Shown here one piece after another: positions 1-11,861 of a DNA stretch of 64,000 nucleotides (position 1 is the first letter of the stretch; every line of letters begins with the position of its first letter). The stretch covers positions 1,426,001 through 1,490,000 of the forward strand of contig JAFREQ010000039.1 in assembly GCA_025331565.1 (NCBI GenBank), in the 5' to 3' direction. The stretch comes from Holacanthus passer (lineage: Eukaryota > Chordata > Actinopteri > Pomacanthidae). Made by a program: the position numbers and the translations under genes. Below the pieces are notes generated by a model. The model had not been told where the DNA came from and did no database searches. It worked only from the letters and a program-made list of their open reading frames with translations.

Positions 1-3000
1 GGTTCAGTGTATCAGTACTGCTCACTGCGTGTCAGACTCTAAGCACATGACGTGAATTAGCTGCTGCCATGCGCATGCTGGATGCTTCGAACTCCTTCAC
101 ACACGAGCATTTCTTTTCAGTGCTTCACTCTGAATGTCTGTTCCTTACCTCCATCTGATCTCCTCTTTTTCTTCTGATATTTGGTGTCTACCTTTCCATA
201 CAGTTGTTATTGTTATCATTTCATATTGATATTCACAATGGTCAAATAATTCTAAAATGCTGTCTTTCAATAGCCTCTTTTGAGAAATGGCAGGGTGAAC
301 TCATCTACCACATGTAAGGGATGTAATCCAGCAGTGGGTTGCTGGTCGCCCCTCTGATTGATTGTGAGCAGCTCCTCCTGCTGTTCAGACCCTGATTGTG
401 CACCTGTTGAGCTGAGGCCTTGAGGAATGAGAGGCATGCAAAAAGTGGGGGCTGCCAACAACTGTGTGTGTGTGAGCGTGTGAGTGAGATTTTTTTTGGT
501 GTAAATATGCTAGAGCCATGCGCTAAAACAATCTCAATACAGGAGCATGATAAAATGTATGCTTAATGATGATAAACTTTGGACATTTTTTTACTCTATG
601 GATAGATCTAACAGATTGTCACACAGCAGAAGTGAATGCAACAATAGCCAGTCAGTTTGCTGCCTCGCTGCCTCTGCTCTCTGTGTCACTGCCTGTTTGC
701 ACAAGGGCAGGTCTGAGCTCCTCCACACACCGAGTGGACCGCAGCGTAACTCCAGAGCAGAGCCCACAGATGTATTTCACTGGAGTGGACAATGACAATG
801 CTCACTATCCATAAGTGCAACAAAAGAGAGCGTATGATCAATTTATCAAGCATCTCTTGATCAAGTAGAACACAACAGAAATGTGACGTTTTCAGCCACT
901 CTGCCTGCAGTAACTTGCTGCTGCCCCCTCCTAAAGTGCTGAAAGTGAAATCGCATTATCCTCCAAAGCTGAGGGAATTGTAAATAGAAAAAGCCAACAC
1001 GATGTCAATTATATGGACCTGGTCTGGATATTTCAAAGGCAGCGAAGAGCAGATTAATGTAAATATGGCGCCGCTCTAGTGGCAGCCTGTTACAACAGCT
1101 CTCGCTCACCTCTGAGCCTTTTCCTTTCTTTTTTATTCTTTGACTTTCTTTTTCACTGGCTTATGTTCCTGAATGCTCAGTTCAACATGTCCACCATACT
1201 GACTGTGAGCTGGCATTTTTCTTATAATTTCTACAATGTCTAGGTCTGTGTCTGGCGGCCCCGTGCGCAGCCGAGGCCCTATTGTTTACAGTTAGTGAAT
1301 TTCCCCACTGAGGGATGCATAAAGGAGTATCTTATCTTCTTATGTTATATTATCTTATACTATCTTATTAAGGCGATCTACAAAATATGTTGTTGGTTGG
1401 CGCCAAGACAGGAAGACAGGAAGCCCAACAAATTTTTTCCATCACCTAAAAAAGACCATCTCAGTGATGATGTTATTATTTTGCTAAGTTACAGAGCAAG
1501 CTAGTTTGTTTTGTTAAGGCAGATGAAGCATGTTTACAAATATACTTTTACATTTACATAATTCACTGTATTCTTGCATCACAAAGTTAAATGTTTTCTT
1601 ATTCTATTTTTTTTATGATAATATACTATACTAATACTACTACTTTCAGTTATTATCATTTTTTGGCACATTGCCCAGCTGTAATGTATGCTATATATGT
1701 GGACAAGAGCTAAATGAACCCACATGTGCCAAAGATTAGCAATCTGAGATGTTGTGGTTTGCGTGTTGTGCATGGAGAGAAGGAAAGTGGTTGGATGTTG
1801 GGAGATGTACTGAGAGCTTTTTGGCAGTCGTTCCGTGACTCACCAGCAAGGCAAAATGACTTCATTGAGGTTCTGTGCCCATCAATGGGTGAAAGTCTTA
1901 GCAGTTGCCGAGCGTGCAATAGAAGTGTGGCCACCAGTGCAGGAGTACGTTAGCAGCTGAAAGAAACTTCCGAAAAGTGATCAAAAGATCATTGCTGAAA
2001 ATGTGCAAGGACAGTCTTGGAAAATGACCTGTAGAAAAGAGTAGGAGTCCTGATAAGTTATGAATCATTCAGTGTGTGAATAGTTATCAAGTAATGAAAA
2101 TCCCCTGCCACGATTGCTCACAGCCCAAATCTACATACTGCTTACCAGTGGTCCAAAATCCCAAAAATATTAAGTCATTTACAAAATACCAAACAACTAA
2201 GAAAACCTGCAAAACCTCAACATGTAAGAACAGCAAATGTTTGACATTTTTGCTTGATAAATGACTTAAAGGCCTTAAGCCTTTAATGACTTAAAGGCTT
2301 AAGGTTTTGTGATTTTCCTGTTCATCTGAAACATGTCAGAACCAAATTTACTTCAGGCTTTGTGATTATTTGTCTGAGGTGGAGAATGGCATGTTACAGC
2401 GCGAACATAGAGATTGGATTTCCTTCAAATGTTTGGATGTCCCTGGTATTTTTTCCTCTCATTGTGGAATGCTGAAGACTCATTAATTGCTGACTTTGTG
2501 TTTCCAACAATAGTCATTAAATTTATAATTTCAGATCTTTGAGCAGCGTGAGCCATCCCAGTGATTTATGTCAACATTTCATTAATATTGCAGCTAATAA
2601 GATGCGCACAGACTTTATTCAACCTACACTTTACCAAGCATGAAAACATAACATTAACAGCATTAAATGCAGGGCTGATGCAGCACATATGGATATGCAT
2701 TGTACAATGTATGAGCTGAAGATAAAGTATACATAAATGTTGATCGGTGGATCACTGTTCCTCCCCCACCCACCCCTTACTCTGCACATCAACACTGTAA
2801 CTGATATAACCCACTGGTGTTCAGTTCCACCTCCACTCCACAGTCTGCTCACTTTCTACTCTGGCCAGGGATCTTTCTCCACATGCACACCTGCTTCACA
2901 CCTGGTTTCAAGGAGGTGCATGTGTTTTGATGCTCATTCTTTTTAGCATTTTCATGTATTCTTCCATGTCTGCTCCAGCTGCTCGATAGATGACTTTAGT

Positions 3001-3683
3001 GCAAGATAGAAAACAAAAAGACTGTTAAAAGAATGAACGTCACAATATGAGATACTCTTGCACTGCTGGCAGATGCTTTTTTGTCTATTTGCGTATTTAT
3101 TTTTTTTTAAATCCAGTCTGGATGGACTACCACTACCACCACCCACTTTCTCATTTGAAAATTGTCGGTTTTGTATTTTTAAGCTTAAGCTGTCTTGGGA
3201 AATAGTTTTTTCAATAAGGAACCAGAACATGAAGCTTTGGCTGAGATGATACCTGGAGATGTACCGTCAAGCTCTTTTAGCCTGAGAGATGTCTAGTCAA
3301 GCTACAAAACTCCATACCAGCAGTCTCAGCAATAGAGAATGGTATATACAACAGTTTTTGTGCCTTAGTTTTCTGATAACTACAGTCTAGGTGTAACATC
3401 AACATTCATTATGGCACTGCAAAGCCAAAAAGACAGATTTCATCCATACGAATCTGGTTCAAACCGACTGAAACGTTATTGAGTTTTCCATTCAGACTTA
3501 GTAAAATCAAATCCAGTTCAATAATAAGATGTCAAAAAGCAGACTCTACAGTTGCCTCATTTTCACTTTCATCCTTCATTCTGTCTTATTCTTTGCATTT
3601 CCTCTGTCTCGCTTGTCTTCTCTCTTCCTATAATTCTCGCTCCTGTATGCTGTCCTTATCTCCTGGTTTTTCTATCCCAGCAG
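1..3683. other. No supported exon; probable tmpo intron
   Basis: I see no exon here that I can support. The open frames are short and resemble no known protein. Because tmpo exons follow on the + strand, and the LEM-domain exons of that gene are not visible anywhere in the window, this stretch is most simply an intron of tmpo. It contains one reverse copy of the short 'CCTTTATT...GTGGGGAAATT' repeat motif near 1295-1336. Exons of the poorly conserved middle of LAP2 could be hidden here. Confidence 0.4.
1295..1336 (-). repeat. Dispersed short repeat motif, reverse copy
   Basis: Reverse-orientation copy of a roughly 40-bp motif (AAGATA, then CCTTTATT, then CCCACNGTGGGGAAATT). Other copies lie near 4885, 7858, 7913, 15727, 23733, 55205 and 57190. 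Such motifs are common in teleost genomes, often as retroposon tails; I cannot name the parent element. Confidence 0.5.
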
Positions 3684-6600
3684 ATAGTGCTTGAGGATCT
3701 CAGGCCTGTATTAACAGACCAGGTCCAGTTGGAGTCTAACAGGAGGGCTCATCACAGGCTGGACTGGCCAGCTCGGGCTGAAACTCGCCCCAACTCATCC
3801 AGACCTGCTCAGGTAGCTCTGGGCTGTGGCCACTGGGAGACACTGTTCGTTCATTCACTGATACCTGCATGGACTCACTTGTCTGTTGGTTTTAATGTCT
3901 GCTGATCTGTTGAAGAGATGAGCGCTTTCCCTTCAGGGCTATATTGTTTCTTGTCATCTCGTCTTAAAGTGCACCTATGGGTTGTTGGCAAAGTGCGTTA
4001 TCAGCAAGGCTGACTTTCACAAATGCCTGACATTTCACTTGTTTCTTTGTCACAATGGAGGACTAGCACAGCCACCAGAAACTTTTGGGGCTGTTTGGGT
4101 TTTGTACAATTTTATTTCCTGTATCACTCCTAGGTGTGCCATTCATTTCAAATTCTCAGGTTTGTTTGATTTGCTGATGTGGCTGCTTAGTCCAGCAGGG
4201 GTAACTGTTTTGTCCTCTTGCCCGATCCGATGAAGATGGCTGCCTAAGATACAGCTGCAGTCTGTAGAGCTCCTGGAAGCCCCGGCTGGAAGGTGCCCTG
4301 ACTAGTTCATGTCTGAGTCGATTTCTTGAATTCAGGACATTTGAATTGGTCAGGAAGACCACTTCAAAACCTCACTGCCTCCCTGGTCCCTCACTAAATT
4401 TTGTGATCTTTTGCATGGTTTTGCTCTTTTGACGCAATGGACCAATTAAATAATGGTGCAAACTTTTAGACTTTCTTATCAAAGGCATTCATTGTTTCAG
4501 AAAGTCAAGGAAATTATCACATGCAGCCCATTGTTAGATGCTCCTGCAAGCACTTTGTTTTCAGCATACTGAGGCATAACCAGCATTGACTTGAGGATAC
4601 AATCAGAGTCTGCTTGTCTGCTATGATTTGAGTTGGAAATCCAGCTAGGTTCTTAGAGTCCTAAAAAATTGTCTGCACATTTTACCTAATGTTTACAATT
4701 TGTAGCTCTAAGAGGAAAAACTGGCTACACCTTCCTGAACCCAGCAAGGATTCACAAGCCAGTCACTCTACTCAATCACTACTCCTCTTGTTTGTTCTCC
4801 ATCTGTTCAGAATATATTTTATGTAGAATCACATTCAGCGTCATGTCCACAATGGCTGAATTACTCTTAAGTAACAGTTTAATAGATAGATAGATAGATG
4901 TACTTTATTTGTCCCAAGCTGGGAAATTCTTTAATGTGATGTGTTGTGCAACCAAATGCCAGTATACTCACTATGACTGGGTCTATTCACTCAACAACAT
5001 ATTATTACACCATTACCGACACTCACTCAGCACACTGGTGATGGATTGCAGGGAATGGGGTATTGTCGGGTGGTGAACAAGACTGAAAATGTGAAGGTGC
5101 ATGTTCTACATGTTCTACACACAGTACACTTATTAAAGGCAAACACTACTTTCTCCTTCTTTTTTTTTTTTTTTTTTTTTTTTTACCTGAGGCATCTAAT
5201 CACAGGTGGTGCGGTGGTGTGTGCAGTGTTACATTCCCATCCGTGTTTGTGATTTTGTTGCTCGCTTGTACAGAATCTATATTGGCCATGTAGTAGACCA
5301 TCAGCAGCAGCTTGAGTGCTTTTCATACTGGATTTGTTCAGCGCTCCTGTGCACTCAGAAGCACTTTGATAGAGCTTAGAGCACAATGCTATAGTTATAA
5401 ACCTAAATCCTAAGAACATAGACTTGAACCTAAAAGTGCTCCAATCTGTGAACAAAGAAATGTTAGCTTTTGCTGTGTGGTTTAGAAAGTGTTTTACAAG
5501 GCTATGGCTCAGAGAAAAACTAAAAGTTATAAGTTGAATGTGATCCTGTGTCTGCCCACAGGTCAGGATATGGTATAGTATGAAGTAAAACAACAATATA
5601 ATATGTGCACGTGCATGTGCAAGTCCAAAAATAGTGGTATATGGAGGTCTACACCAATAGTTATGAAATTATGAGATCATACTGAGTTTAGATGTCAGAG
5701 TCTAACAGGAATCATTATGTGGCCAGTATACACAGCTGCATTGATTGAAACTGAAGTGCCATCTGTCCATCAGATGCGCATAAGATGGATGGAAAATGAA
5801 ATAAGAAAAATGCAGCTGAAGTGTGGCTGGTGTATATGGGATGTTCATTCATTCATTCTCTTTGATGTCTCAGGAACCTGAGCCAAGTCCTGAGGCTGTA
5901 AGTGCAGTAGCAAGGGTGCGTAGAATTACATTTATTACACTGGAATTAATCACTGAACCCATTTATATCTATCTTATATCTAGTGTTCTAGTGTTTATTT
6001 CCCTTTTTTCTTCATTTCTGTACATTTTTGGAACGCATACAATATATTTAATAATCTAGTCTGTGTTTTGGTCCAAGAGCCTGCCTGAAGAACAGAGTAC
6101 ACGACCGTCTGCCAAGCCATCCGGGCCCAACAGAGTTGACCTAGTCACCTTTAGCCCCATGCGTTACATCTCACCCATTAAGAGACAAGAGTCCCACTGG
6201 TCCCAGTTAGACCAGTTTGGATCCAAGCCCAGTGGTCTCTCTGCAGCAGGGGTACAACTCCACTCAAATTCTGTGGTGGCTGCATTTTCTTTTTTTCTAT
6301 CCTTCACTTGTGTTTCTCATTGACACTAATCTCAATGGTTCATTGTCTTTGGTGAAACATGAAGAGTTGAAACTTTCACAATCTATGGTTTATAGTATAT
6401 AACTTGATAATGGTGAGTCTGTCAATTGTTTGAGTGCAGCTGTTGAGGGTCTCTGCACGGTCAGTTGTGTGACAGCTGAACTGTTGGCTGGTTAAACATC
6501 TTTTGACACACAGTCACACATGTTGTATGTGAGCAGGAGTGCACCCCTCCAGATATCCTGCTGCAAAAAAGGAGGCAGCAGAAAATAACCAGCTTCCAGT

Positions 6601-8532
6601 CCACATGCAGCCCTGTGAAGACAAGCCATACACCCACACTGTCCAAGGATGTGTTGGTAAATCAGGTAGACTGTAGACTGTTTCACTGTGGGCACAATGC
6701 TATGTGTCACATTCACAAGGTGATTCAGTAGTAAACATGGTGGTCTTTTCTTTGAAGTGGTCACATGGTGAGAGGTGTTTAGGATCAGGGAGGGGGGCCT
6801 CTGCTGGTCTAAACATGCACCTACAGGTGATTATAGTGAAGGAGGAGGGGGGAGTTTTTTCCCTTTGCATTGGAATATATATATATTTTTTAAAACAGAA
6901 ACGCATGAAACAAGAAGCTTGCTGACATTCTTTGGTGAGATGTATTTGTGAATCTTTAAATCATGCTCTCCATGGTTGTTTCATCTTCAGGTGGAGAAGA
7001 TCACTGCGAGCAACCAAACCCCAAAAGTGGAGGGAAATGACATTCTGAAGGAGCTGTTCCCCAATGACATCAGCAGTCCAACAGGAATTACGTAAGTAAC
7101 TAATGTTTATTTTTGTTTACAGGTTTTTGTTTTTTGTATATTAAATGGTCAATCACAAGTTACTACTTGTGCTACTACTAACCTAATGGGATGTTTTCAA
7201 CCAGCAGCCATATAAGCAAAAATATTAGTGGTAGGTATTTATGGCAATTTATAACGAACAAAAAGCAACGAATCCTCACATTAGTGAAGCTGTAACTATT
7301 TTGTTTTATTATGAACCTATAAGCTAACTGAAAGGCAATTGTAATGAAATTAGTTTTTCCAATGTAAGTGCCATGCAAATACATTTATAAACTTAAATTG
7401 AGACAGATTCAGCGAAGAAATGCAAGTGATAAAAACTATAAAATTTGATTGGAAGTGAAACAGTTAAAGGGACACTCCAGCAATGTAGTATTGCACTCCA
7501 CACCCCCAGTTTGTAAGCCAGCCTTTCTACTTGTAGTCTCTAAGCCAGAGCTAGGATAACCATGATGATGCCCTTGTCCCCCCGTGTTGTGTCAACATAA
7601 GTGATATGCTAGCTTTAGCAGTAGCTGTAGGAATGCACTGATCCGTCTTTGCTCTCACTGTACCAATTCCCATTCCTCAACTCAAGGTATCTGCCTGAGT
7701 ACAAATACCAGAGCTTTCTTTTTCTTGAATTTAAAATCTATATACCCCACTACATGAGAGTCTCTGGGATCTTTTCTGTGTAAAGTACCATGAGGTCAGG
7801 GATTGCTGTGGCACTGAAAACTGAGCAGCAGCCCACTGTGACTAAACAACTCTAACCGGAAATTTTCCCATTGTGGGACTAATAAAGGAATATCTTATCT
7901 TAAACACTGAAGTTAAGATATTCCTTTATTCATCCCACAGTGGGGAAATTCACAACATGACACTGACAAGGAGACTGTATTCAGTTCAGTCATGCTCTGG
8001 CTGATACCACCAATATCCATTTAATAAAGACCCTTCTAAGAGGAAAAAACAGTTCATCTCACCCTCAGAAAACACTAATTTGTAATATTGTAAAATCCTT
8101 GTCTCTCCTAGCGCCACCTGTCGACGACCCATTAGAGGAGCTGCTGATCGCCCAGTGAAGTCCAGTGACCTGTGGAACGATGAAAACTCTCTCTTCTCCC
8201 CAAAAATCACCAAGACTAGCAGCTCATGCTCAACCTACACAGAGAGCCACACTGTCAACAGAGTCAACAGCTTGCCCCCCTCCACCTCCTTCAACTCCTC
8301 TACCTCCACCTCCTCTTTCTCCACTGCTGCCTCCTCCTCCAGGCCTTTGTCTGCAGCTCCCCCTGCTGGTCAGACCAAAGCAGCAACCCGCAGCATGTCA
8401 CTGTGGATAAAGCTATTCCTGCTGGCCATTGTGGCTGCTTTCCTGTTCTTGGTTTACCAAGCCATGGAGACAAACACCATCAACCCTTTTGTTGCCCCAA
8501 ACACAGGAGTGCCCACTGGCAGCACAGAATAG
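3684..8532 (+). CDS. tmpo: Thymopoietin / LAP2 (beta-type), 3' exons only
   Basis: LAP2-beta is an inner nuclear membrane protein that binds lamin B and, through an N-terminal LEM domain, BAF. Only the C-terminal part is here. Firm exons are 6991-7091 (ends in a conserved DILKELFP...SPTGIT stretch) and 8112-8532 (begins ATCRRPIRGAA, ends TAG). The last exon encodes a Ser/Thr-rich segment, then one transmembrane helix (about 8400-8455, LFLLAIVAAFLFLVYQAME) and a short lumenal tail, as in vertebrate LAP2-beta. Probable upstream exons are 6078-6251 (contains VDLVTFSPMRYISPIKRQ), 5873-5896 (EPEPSPEA, 24 nt) and 3684-3812. All are phase 0 with plausible AG/GT borders, but the last two are weakly supported. 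The LEM-domain exons must lie upstream of the window. No large LAP2-alpha exon is visible. The terminal exons are near certain; the 5' exon chain is inferred. Confidence 0.85.
4885..4933 (+). repeat. Short GATA plus 'TACTTTATTTGTCCC' tail motif
   Basis: A short (GATA)n tract leads into TACTTTATTTGTCCC and GGGAAATTCT, a variant of the dispersed tail motif. It lies in a tmpo intron. A close relative is at 55205-55255 inside gys2. Confidence 0.5.
7858..7953. repeat. Inverted pair of the short tail motif (hairpin)
   Basis: Two copies of the tail motif lie head to head. The left arm ends AAAGGAATATCTTATCTTA near 7902. A 10-nt spacer follows. The right arm starts TTAAGATATTCCTTTATTC at 7913 and ends GTGGGGAAATTCAC. 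The arms pair over about 40 bp with a few mismatches. It lies in the last tmpo intron, about 160 bp upstream of the terminal exon. Confidence 0.65.
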
Positions 8533-9330
8533 AGAGCACAAGAAGTGTCTGGGGGGTTAAGAGAAACCTTCCTGCTACTTCTTCTTCTCCTTCTTCTTTT
8601 TCCTTTTTTTTTCTTTTGTAATGTGTGTGTGAATCTTCATTGTAGCCATTTTGTTCACTGTGAAATGACCTCTGATATTTTTGCCATTTTTTCACCTCAA
8701 TATTTGATCTTTTTCCTTTTTCCTTCATTTCTAAATCAGTCTTCAATGAATCCTTTAACAGAAGTGATGTGGGCATCTCAATGACACTTCAAGGATCTCC
8801 ATGACGCATTGTAAAAGGACAAAATCACCTCTGCTGTCGTCTTGGTTCCTTCTTGATCTTTGACTCCGTCTTTGAGGTTATAACAAAGCCAGCCACTAAT
8901 CAACTCTTAGAAACACAGACACAGTAGCTTTCATAGAAATATGTGGACTTGCTTTTTTTTTTTTATTACTTTGTTCATTTTTTTATGTAATACTTGCATG
9001 GTGCGTGTGTGTGTGTGTGTTTGTATTGAATGTATGTGGTTGAGATTATTTCTCAAACTTTGCCTTAGTGTCTCTGTTTGTCATTAACAGGTTTGAAGAT
9101 GGAGTTTGAATCTGTAATTCTGTTTTGTACTTTACTTGACCATCTTTGTTAATGAGACTGGGAGGCTTGTTATAATCCAAATGCTTCTAAATTTTATTGG
9201 ACCTTACACCAATATTTTCCTAATGTTCTCTTCTAATAAAAGTGAATTTCCCTGTGTATTCTACTTAATTATGTATTCACTGTCACACATATTGAATATT
9301 CAGTCAATAAACTATTATGTTGTTACTGTG
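8533..9330 (+). promoter_or_regulatory. tmpo: tmpo 3' UTR with two poly(A) signals
   Basis: AATAAA hexamers occur at 9235-9240 and 9306-9311, about 700-780 bp after the tmpo stop codon. Two signals 70 bp apart suggest alternative polyadenylation. The UTR also has pyrimidine-rich tracts around 8577-8615 and a short GT repeat near 9005. Confidence 0.6.
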
Positions 9331-11084
9331 TCTGTACAAGCATTTTATTAATAATGTAATATGTGTGTGCACTGTTTATAGTTGTTGAAGTCTAATTTTA
9401 CTTTGTTGCAATTTTAACCAAAATACGGTGAATTCTAGGAAGTATACCCATAATAATAATAATAATTTGTTTATGAGATTCTACGGGGTAGACCTATTTG
9501 CTCCAGTCTCTACAGAACCTGAACTTTTGGAATTATGGCATCATGGGTGTTTTTTGTTTATTAAAACTCTTAAGTATTTTAATTATAAGTTAATTCATTA
9601 TTTTGATTAATAATTAATCATTGAGTCTATAAAATGTAAAATGACATGTTTATCTTAAGTACAAGTATTCAGTGTATGAAGACATGATAGAAGTATCTTT
9701 CTTAAAATCCACAAATATTTGCAGCATCATAATCACCAATCAAAACAGTGTACAATCAGCAGAATTCACATGTTCTTCTGGTGTGTAAATTTTACCAGAT
9801 GTTACAACTTTTTGCCCGAACATGTCAGCCTCAAATCAAACATGTCTTATCAGTAATAACAGGAAAAAAAGATTCTTGGAGAGCAAGCAGATAGGGACAC
9901 AGGCTGAGAAGGGTGTTGTAGATGTGTTACACAAAGATAGTTAGCCAGCTCTGATTGCACTTGCTTCCTTGTTGCTTCTCAGGTTTAGTAAAATCAGGCC
10001 TGAAATGTAAACTGTTGCCAAAAAGTCTTTATTCAGGTTTGAATTTATTTATTTATTTATTTATTTTAGAAGGAAGCTGTACGGTCCTACTGAAAGACAA
10101 CATGGCAACATTTTGACCTTGAAAATAACCTATACACTTCCACTTGCACAGAATCAGACAAAATTTAAAGCATCATAGCGGTGTTTGTTGCAGGTCTAAA
10201 CCCAAGCAGTGTCTGCAGGGTGATTTTCAAATTGTACTAAAATTTGTGGAAACCAGTAGTTGCTTTGAAAGTAGTATAGGTTCCAGGCCACAGTGTTTAA
10301 AAGGGTGTTCATCAACGTTCATCAAGTCTGTTATTCAACATCGTGTGATCCCCAGGTGACCTACAGTGGACATTTTACCTGGTCATAGCAGGAAAAACAC
10401 AGCTGAAACAAATTTGGTCAGCCAGCATGCACAATACCAGGACCCTGGAGCTCACCAATTCCCCTTGTGCTTTTTCTGCTCTGGCAAGTGACTGCAGTGA
10501 AAATGGTCTACTGGTTTATGATCATTTTGTAATTTTGTTGGGAAATATGCATTATTAAAGCAAAAAATTGTGCAGTTTGTTTTTAACTAAATTACCACAC
10601 AGAGAAGCTAGGGGCATGTAATATCCCAGCGTGATAGATGGATAGATACATTTTGTCTGCAGTCAACAATTGTGATTTTTTTGTGCATCACAAAAAACAT
10701 AATGGCTTTTCCTAATAAGAAGTGGGGTAGCAGCACTCCAACCATGCTTCCAAGGATCCAACCTTTAGGAAGTCCAACCATATCGCAGGTGGGACCAGGT
10801 GTGTGGTGACGTCAAGTGATCATCTCTAGAGGGGGGGCTTCGCTCTCAACCGCATTACTGAAGACAAGAATAGAGGCAGCTATCAACAAGTAATCCACTT
10901 AGTGTGCCTCTCACGATTTGTCATTAGGAGTCAGTCTCTGTCTGTCACGCACACACACACACACACATCTCTTTTATTATTATGACTGCCACACACGCAG
11001 TCATTAAAACATCTGAGAGGGACAACACTTTATCTGTTGGAACAATGCCCTCTGAAGGTTTTCCAAGCACCGCCTGAATTTATC
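9331..11084. other. Intergenic gap between tmpo and slc25a3
   Basis: No gene is visible. It is AT-rich, with a short TTTA repeat near 10045-10070 and a (CA)n tract at about 10949-10967. The final few hundred bases become richer in GC towards the slc25a3 promoter. Confidence 0.5.
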
Positions 11085-11284
11085 ATAGACCAATTTTGTA
11101 ATTGGACCAGAGGCGTTGATTGGCAGCTCCAGGGCGTTTTCTTACGGGACAGAGAAGCGCGTAGAACCGCCCAGGTTTCTCGGTGACGTCACGAAAGGAC
11201 AAGTCGATTTACCGCGAGGTCATTCAGCCTCTCCGAGCAGCCGGTTGCAGCCAAGCGGAGGCGCCATTTTAAGAAACTGAAAGA
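11085..11284 (+). promoter_or_regulatory. slc25a3: slc25a3 promoter and non-coding exon 1
   Basis: TATA-less, GC-rich promoter typical of a housekeeping gene. Visible motifs are CCAAT-type (NF-Y) sites at 11090-11094, 11101-11105 and 11119-11123 (the last two as ATTGG), a palindromic CRE TGACGTCA at 11184-11191, and a YY1-like GCCATTTT at 11263-11270. The non-coding first exon probably starts around 11225 and ends at 11284 before GTGAGT. The start site is inferred, not seen. A YY1 site just inside the transcript is common in genes for mitochondrial and translation proteins. Confidence 0.6.
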
Positions 11285-11861
11285 GTGAGTGTAATTATTA
11301 ATTTAAAATAGTACATATGCGATATTACACCGCCACTATTTTGTGAAGGAAGTATTTTCCCGACCTGTGACTTCTTTTAGTTGTTCTGCTTCCGCGACTT
11401 TTGCCTCTTCTGTTTATAGGAGACCTTCCACCTTGAGACGGTCACGTTAGCCTAGCACGTAATTTAGCATAGCATTTTAGCTATTTCAGATCATTGTTAG
11501 AAAGAAACATTGGAAATGCAAAATGAATGTGTAGGCAGACAGCTTTGGATTTTGTTGGTTCTTGTCTATCGGGCAGGACTAACGGCTGTCCGATAACTTG
11601 ACGTTACATGATTATTGGTGCAGTTGTTAGCTTAGTATTAGCTATGGATTCATTCAGTAAGCTATGCATTTCCTGTTCACGGTCATTCAGACGTCAAACT
11701 AGCTGCTAAGCTAACAAACACGTGACATTACAGTCCTCAGTTCACGCGCCTCGGTGGGGGTGGATTGCGTTACCGGTCACCGCTGCCAGTTAGCTCGAGC
11801 TAACGCAAAGCTAACTTGTTGCTCATTACAGCGCAGCTCCGCCAGCAGGCAGGACGCCACC

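Noticed and set aside
5160..5185. Poly-T runs here and at 14155-14179 as processed-transcript tails
   Set aside because: No adjacent gene-derived sequence on either strand; simple homopolymers.
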